Shown in pieces: positions 59,629-64,000 of a stretch of 64,000 bases of DNA (positions within the stretch are counted from its first letter, which is position 1; every line of letters begins with the position of its first letter). A model generated the notes under the pieces. That model saw nothing but the letters and a program-made list of their open reading frames with translations, made no database searches and was not told the origin of the DNA. This DNA is from Hymenopellis radicata (Eukaryota > Basidiomycota > Agaricomycetes > Agaricales > Physalacriaceae). The DNA lies in NCBI GenBank assembly GCA_015501595.1, contig JADNRX010000032.1, forward strand, positions 124,001 to 188,000, written 5' to 3'. The translations under genes and the position numbers were made by a program.

Positions 59629-60882
59629 TTATGTCTTTTCTTCGCTTTGACCGTTCTTGCTTTCCTTTGAATTACGCCACATTCCTTTTGTTTTGATATC
59701 ACATACACACACTTTCATTTCAGTGATTACACATGTATCTCTACCATTCTCTCTAGTCATGTTGTCCATTATGTACCATCGTTCTTGCACAATTATATAC
59801 ACAGGTTGTATAGTATAATGGCAAGTAACGAAGTGTAATCGTTCAAACTCAGAGACAGAAGGTTTCACTCGAGCAGAAGTCTCGGATCGATACAAGCAGG
59901 CGGTGGCGAGCTTCTTCTCCCAAACACCACCTCGTAGCTGTTTGTATTGCCATCCAAGCTCGGTGACGCATCCCTCAGCAGAAACATCCGCATCTCGAGG
60001 TTCTGGGATGTCAATGTCCATGAACTGCTCTTCTGCGTCTTCTCGCAGCAATACATTTGCTAGAGCCATTTCCTCCATATTGTATCGAGCGCGGCCATCG
60101 GCGACTTTCTCCCAATTTGCCAGAATATCGTCGTCCCCTTCGCCTTCCGGAATTTTGGACTTGGGGTAATCGGCATCGAAGGGGGAGGAGCCATGACGAT
60201 TACTGGGTAATACGCGAAATAATAGTACAGCGGCAGCGGATACCCTATCCATGAGCCGTATGGATTAGCCGAAGCGGATGGTGGAGAAGGAGGCGGAGGA
60301 GTGGGAGTGGCAGAATACGACGACGGAGTTTGTAGTGGCAGTGGAACGACCACAGCGGGTAGTTGGGAGCGTGGTGCAGAACATAGAGGCTTTCCTTGCG
60401 GTCGCATCGCAGTTTTTCGTTTAGACGATGCCGGACAGCTGGGTGTATTGGAGGACCTCGGGCAGCGTTCTTGCTTCGAACAACCCCAGACGTCTCCAAC
60501 ACGCCCTCGCCTTCAACCCTCAGATTATACTTGCTCGCCCTATATGCCTTATCGCCCCACCTCTGCTCGTGCTCGTATCGCAGCATGTCCGCTTTCTCTT
60601 CCCACTCTTTCCTCCGTCTTCTCCAAGCGCTCTCCACGCCTCAGCCGCATCACGCGAGACGTTCCCCTGCTGTAACGCAGTTCGCGTGGAGACGGACGTG
60701 AGTTCCGTAATGGTCCTGGCGAGTTCTCTGCCTGCTTGGTTGTAAGCCGTACGAAATAAGATGAACGCATTGGGAGGTTTGGCAGGCCTGTCGGAAGTGG
60801 TTTTGGGACGTCTTGTCAAGGAAGACGTCGATACACGGGTTTCTCGCAGAGGGGCCGCAGGTTGCTGAACACGATAGTACAT
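59629..60882 (-). CDS. Second HMG-box transcription factor, frame-disrupted
   Basis: ATG 60882 opens MYYRVQQPAAPLRETRVSTS; the HMG box begins AKPPNAFILFRTAYNQAGRE (canonical RPPNAFxLFR), has a longer than usual helix-1 loop (ITELTSVSTRTALQQGNVS) and continues DAAEAWRALGE, then after a missing base near 60615 RKEWEEKADMLRYEHEQRWG and DKAYRASKYN. Downstream text changes frame at least twice more (about 60405 and 60180), passing through a Pro-rich segment (TPTPPPPSPPSASANPYGSW) to an acidic end (GDDDILANWEKVADGRARYN, EQFMDIDIPEPRD, ELGWQYKQL). The stop used here is the last in frame; the true end may be near 59865. The box fold call is firm; the C-terminal model is weak. Confidence 0.55.
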
Positions 60883-61472
60883 GGTCGTCTGTAGTCGACA
60901 GAGGAGAACGAAGCCGGTTCGTTATGGGAAGGAAAAATGATGGGTGGCTATCCAGACTCTGTGCTTATAATCCGTTTCGACGAATGGTCTGTCGGATGGT
61001 CCATTGAACGAGGTTCCTATCCAGACAATTAATGACAATAAAGTCGGCAGGTATAACAACAACACGTACGGTCCGTGTGTAGGATGGTCGACCATACATT
61101 TATTTGTTGGAGACCAGAATGGCCATAGCTTCAGCAGGGTTTGGGTAGAGCAGCCAAGTTCTCAAGTCACAGCATGGTCAATCTTTGGGTTCTCCTTTTG
61201 AATGACCTGATTCCTCTTCGAGATAGACTCGTGTTGCTCCTTCATACAGAACGTGAATGAACAGTATGATGAGCCATCACCGTTGTCCGCAAGGTAGAAG
61301 ATGAGGGGAAACATGTCGTCTCAGGCTGGAGCCGAAGGAGATTACTGTCAGTGGATCGGTGTCGGTGATGGGAAGTTTGTGTGAGCGAAGCCAGGAGTCA
61401 ACGATCGAAGCAAAGGTTACTATAAGTTTCATTCTCTGTTCAAACTTCACTAACATCGAACCGTTCTGGAAA
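60883..61472. other. Intergenic region
   Basis: About 590 bases upstream of the minus-strand HMG gene and beyond the Cox23 stop. No gene, RNA or repeat recognised. Confidence 0.4.
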
Positions 61473-61875
61473 TCATGTCCTCCCAGCACGACGGTCGTCT
61501 TTCCTCTGGTTGATCTACACTATGAATCAGTGACAAGTGGACTCGGTGAAAGGCAGAGGTCAACCCATGTTGATTTGCAGTCCCGGTAAGCCTGAAAGTA
61601 GTCGAGACACGCATCACGGTTATAATCGTTGCGCGCAAGGCACGTCAGCGACGCTTTCGAGGCAGCTTCACACGGACTAGAGACTATCAGTGGGGCATTC
61701 GAGAAAGCGCTGGACAACGAACTCGATGAATTTTGAGGCAACCGGTCGTCCCTATGGTATCCTCTCAGCGCAAGCCCGACCCACGACGGCATATCCGTAC
61801 CTCGAATAGTTCACGGTAGTTGAGCGGTTTTACATTGTCCTGGGGCGACGCGACAGGCTGGGTTTCTTTTGCCAT
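61473..61875 (-). CDS. COX23: Mitochondrial intermembrane-space protein Cox23 (twin CX9C)
   Basis: A small CHCH protein needed for cytochrome c oxidase assembly. ATG 61875 opens MAKETQPVASPQDNVKPLNY, then RELFE and an intron. The CHCH core has two CX9C motifs, PCEAASKASLTCLARNDYNR with DACLDYFQAYRDCKSTW, exactly spaced for two disulphides made by Mia40. A 49-nt intron joins TW|INQRKDDRRAGRT and stop TGA 61475-61473, matching the family's WxxQR...R end. The intron between RELFE and the core (about 61793-61685) has an uncertain acceptor, so the 10-15 residues before the first cysteine are not fixed. Confidence 0.88.
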
Positions 61876-62042
61876 CTCAAGACACGTTGGGGAGGAAGGG
61901 CAATGTGATTTGCGTCCAAATTAGGAAATCATGATGCGTCTTGACTTCTGACTACCATATTGTGAACTGCTTCGCTTCCGAGAGCTCTACTCCGACTCCG
62001 GAAGGACATGAAAAACTCTGAACTTGGATAAACTAGTCAATC
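61876..62042. promoter_or_regulatory. Divergent promoter region Cox23 / CCCH gene
   Basis: 167 bases between the two divergent start codons (61875 and 62043). Confidence 0.4.
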
Positions 62043-64000
62043 ATGCTCCCCCGCGACACCAACACCCGCTTCCTCCCTCCTCCTCGTTTCCGCAAGCAAC
62101 CAAGTGACTTTAGACCGCGTTACTATCCTCGCAAGACGTTGGACGATAAACGGCGCGAAGTATGCTTCAGGTATCTCAAGAATGAATGCCCTTACGGCCC
62201 CATGTGTCACCGGATACACATCGACCCTTACGATGAAGAGGTTAGTAACCTACTGCTTCTCTATAGCATCTCAAGTAACCAGCGTCTACAGTTCCATGAT
62301 GTTGACACTGTGTCTGTTAATCTTCCCCCGGGAAACCTCTTCTCTAACATCCAGAAGGCTCGTTCCCTATCTATCTTTATCCTTGTGTAGCCTAACCAGT
62401 GTGTTATAGACTCCACTATCAGACCTTCCGAACTACTCACATCGTCTGACTATATGTTCAACACCTTCCAACGACCATGATACATCTAGTGACGAATCTT
62501 ACGATCACTCGCAAATCCCTGTTCAATTTGGAGAACAAACACCTCTTGAGCGTTCATTAATTGTTAGTTGTTCTTCAACGTTCATTACAACGTCGTTCAC
62601 ATCCCTCTGACTCAAGGTCACGCCGCACTGGTCGGACTCCGAATCGTCCGGTGTAGAGGACAGCAAAAGCCACAGTCCTAATGGCGCAGAGGACGGCGAC
62701 GGCGCTTGTCCCGTGGGCATTTGTCGGGATTGGTGTCGTGGACGTTGCTGGCGTGAACGCTGTAAATTCCTTCATATCCGTCACACCCACAAACCACTGA
62801 TACAAGTGCGGTCTTTTTCTATGTACTAAACCATCTAACTTGTCGTCTAGGAGGACCCTATTGATGCCCCGACGCCCGAGAAGCATCCTCATCCCAAATC
62901 TAATGAAATATGTTGGGGATGGGAAAATGACTGGTGTAATCTCGGTTTCGAATGTGATTTTGTACATGGTGACCTGCAGTATGACAGTCCGGTAATTATT
63001 TTCCCGGCCTTTCTCGTGTTAGAACTGATGTAAGACGAACAGGTTCCACAAATAACCACTCTTCCTGACGAGGAGCCAGAAGACGACGACGTTAAATATC
63101 CGAGACCCCGGAATAACGCAACCTGTGAGTACTGGTTACGCGGCTATTGTCATCGTGGACCTACATGTCCATGGTTTCACGGCGATGTGAACTATGAAGA
63201 TCCTCCAGTAAACATCTCTATTCTTCATATGAAATTATGCTAATTCAGTCAAAGGACTGGCCTCTGCCTGATGACGGGCCTGCCAACCAGCTTCTTCATC
63301 CTCGGCCACCAAGAAACGAGATGTGTAGGGCGTGGCGGCGCGGACATTGTAACTTGGGATACGACTGCAAGTACGTGCACGAGGATCTCGTATACGACGA
63401 TCCAGTACGTTAAAATTTCACGTTTTCCGCGTTTTGACTCACCTGTTACCAGATACCTGGACTTCACATCCCTATGAAAGAGCCTGTACCTCCGAATTGC
63501 CAACCTGTCCGAACTCCCCTAGTACCATCGGAATGGACCAAGGTCGTTCATGACCATATCAGAGTCAAGCTAGGACCTGGTTTCGACATCCTAGATGTTA
63601 CGACCGGTTTCGAAACTCCCTGGCTTTTCGTGGATCAGCTTCCACCTTCCGTGACGGAGAGCAGCATTTTACAACTGCTCGCTCCCTTCGGAAGGTGGAA
63701 CTCAAGTCTTTTTCGAGGAATACGCAGGGCACAAACGTCAAGGCGAGGTATGAAGAACATGTCGACGCGCGGAATGCTTCTACTTCGCTCGACAATACAA
63801 TGCAATTCGGCAAGGTCATCCGAGCACACCTGTCCGTTAACACTTCTGCTTCCGGCGGCATCTTGAAGGATTGCACTGTCCGTGTCCATTGGGACGCTCC
63901 GTCTATCATCGGCTACGGCGGATACCCCAGTATTCAACGTGCAGAGAAGGCGATTGCTATCACCCGAAAACCATTTCGAGGTTACCAGCTGCGGGCTCAG
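62043..64000 (+). CDS. Multi-CCCH zinc-finger / RRM-like protein, 3' end outside window
   Basis: ATG 62043 opens MLPRDTNTRFLPPPRFRKQP. Five CCCH fingers follow on successive exons: CFRYLKNECPYGPMCHRIH, CRDWCRGRCWRERCKFLH (four residues instead of five between C2 and C3), CWGWENDWCNLGFECDFVH, CEYWLRGYCHRGPTCPWFH and CRAWRRGHCNLGYDCKYVH. Each is followed by a short D/E..YDDP linker. Then a Pro-rich linker and an RRM-like domain (PWLFVDQLPPSVTESSILQL and, after a missing G at 63695-63696, VELKSFSRNTQGTNVKARYE). The visible end, VHWDAPSIIGYGGYPSIQRA and EKAIAITRKPFRGYQLRAQ, is reminiscent of large basidiomycete proteins that combine CCCH fingers with a C-terminal RING-IBR-RING ligase, but no RING is visible here. 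RNA binding is likely; ligase activity is a guess. Confidence 0.75.

Noticed and set aside
58636..60882. Mating-type locus
   Set aside because: No homeodomain, pheromone precursor or receptor gene and no mitochondrial intermediate peptidase gene lies nearby; HMG boxes alone do not mark a basidiomycete MAT locus.

Overview
The window is nuclear DNA from a basidiomycete fungus, most likely an agaricomycete. Almost every gene is cut by short introns (about 45-57 nt, GT..AG, often with a CTAAC/CTAAT-like branch site). The gene content is that of a compact mushroom-type genome: DUF4238 and F-box/leucine-rich families typical of agaricomycetes, a fungal tetraspanin, a DUF3533/SNG1 protein and a Kre6/Skn1-like protein, among universal eukaryotic housekeeping genes. 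I see no rRNA, tRNA, CRISPR array or virus-like gene. Gene borders below come from splice-site and family reasoning.

Layout. 0-8.5 kb: 3' part of an FG nucleoporin, Cwc15 (splicing), a shortened Kre6/Skn1-like membrane protein and gamma-tubulin. 8.7-18.2 kb: a disrupted F-box gene, the divergent pair Rpt1 (26S proteasome) / Vma1 (V-ATPase A), a disrupted DUF4238 gene and a gene fragment. 18.7-30.6 kb: mitochondrial uS12m, Utp3/Sas10, two tandem F-box genes, MBF1, a tetraspanin, ribosomal uL14 (RPL23) and the 25S rRNA methyltransferase Bmt2. 30.7-43.5 kb: a fourth F-box gene, an AGTRAP-like membrane protein, the catalytic subunit of DNA polymerase zeta (Rev3), TRAPPC13 and a DUF3533/SNG1 protein. 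43.6-53.3 kb: a MITE-like element, Vma13 (V-ATPase H), mitochondrial mL46, a Gfd2-like protein, NUC1/endonuclease G, a FAD monooxygenase and a 64-bp tandem repeat just upstream of it. 53.8-64 kb: Krr1, Gpi12/PIG-L, coproporphyrinogen oxidase, a poorly resolved membrane protein, two convergent HMG-box genes, Cox23 and the 5' part of a multi-CCCH-finger/RRM-like protein that runs off the end.

Working links. Utp3, Krr1, Bmt2 and uL14 serve cytosolic ribosome assembly; uS12m and mL46 are mitoribosomal; Vma1 and Vma13 are the catalytic A and regulatory H subunits of the same proton pump. Several head-to-head pairs share very short upstream regions (77-170 bp), probably bidirectional promoters. Paralogous F-box genes with matching intron positions are the only clear local expansion.

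A strong window-wide feature is about two dozen single-base frame breaks, mostly -1 and often in G/C/A/T runs, hitting essential genes (gamma-tubulin, Utp3, Bmt2, mL46, Rev3) as well as dispensable ones. I read these mainly as sequence or assembly indels, so 'disrupted' calls on the F-box, DUF4238 and HMG genes are provisional. I found no convincing new multi-gene system.
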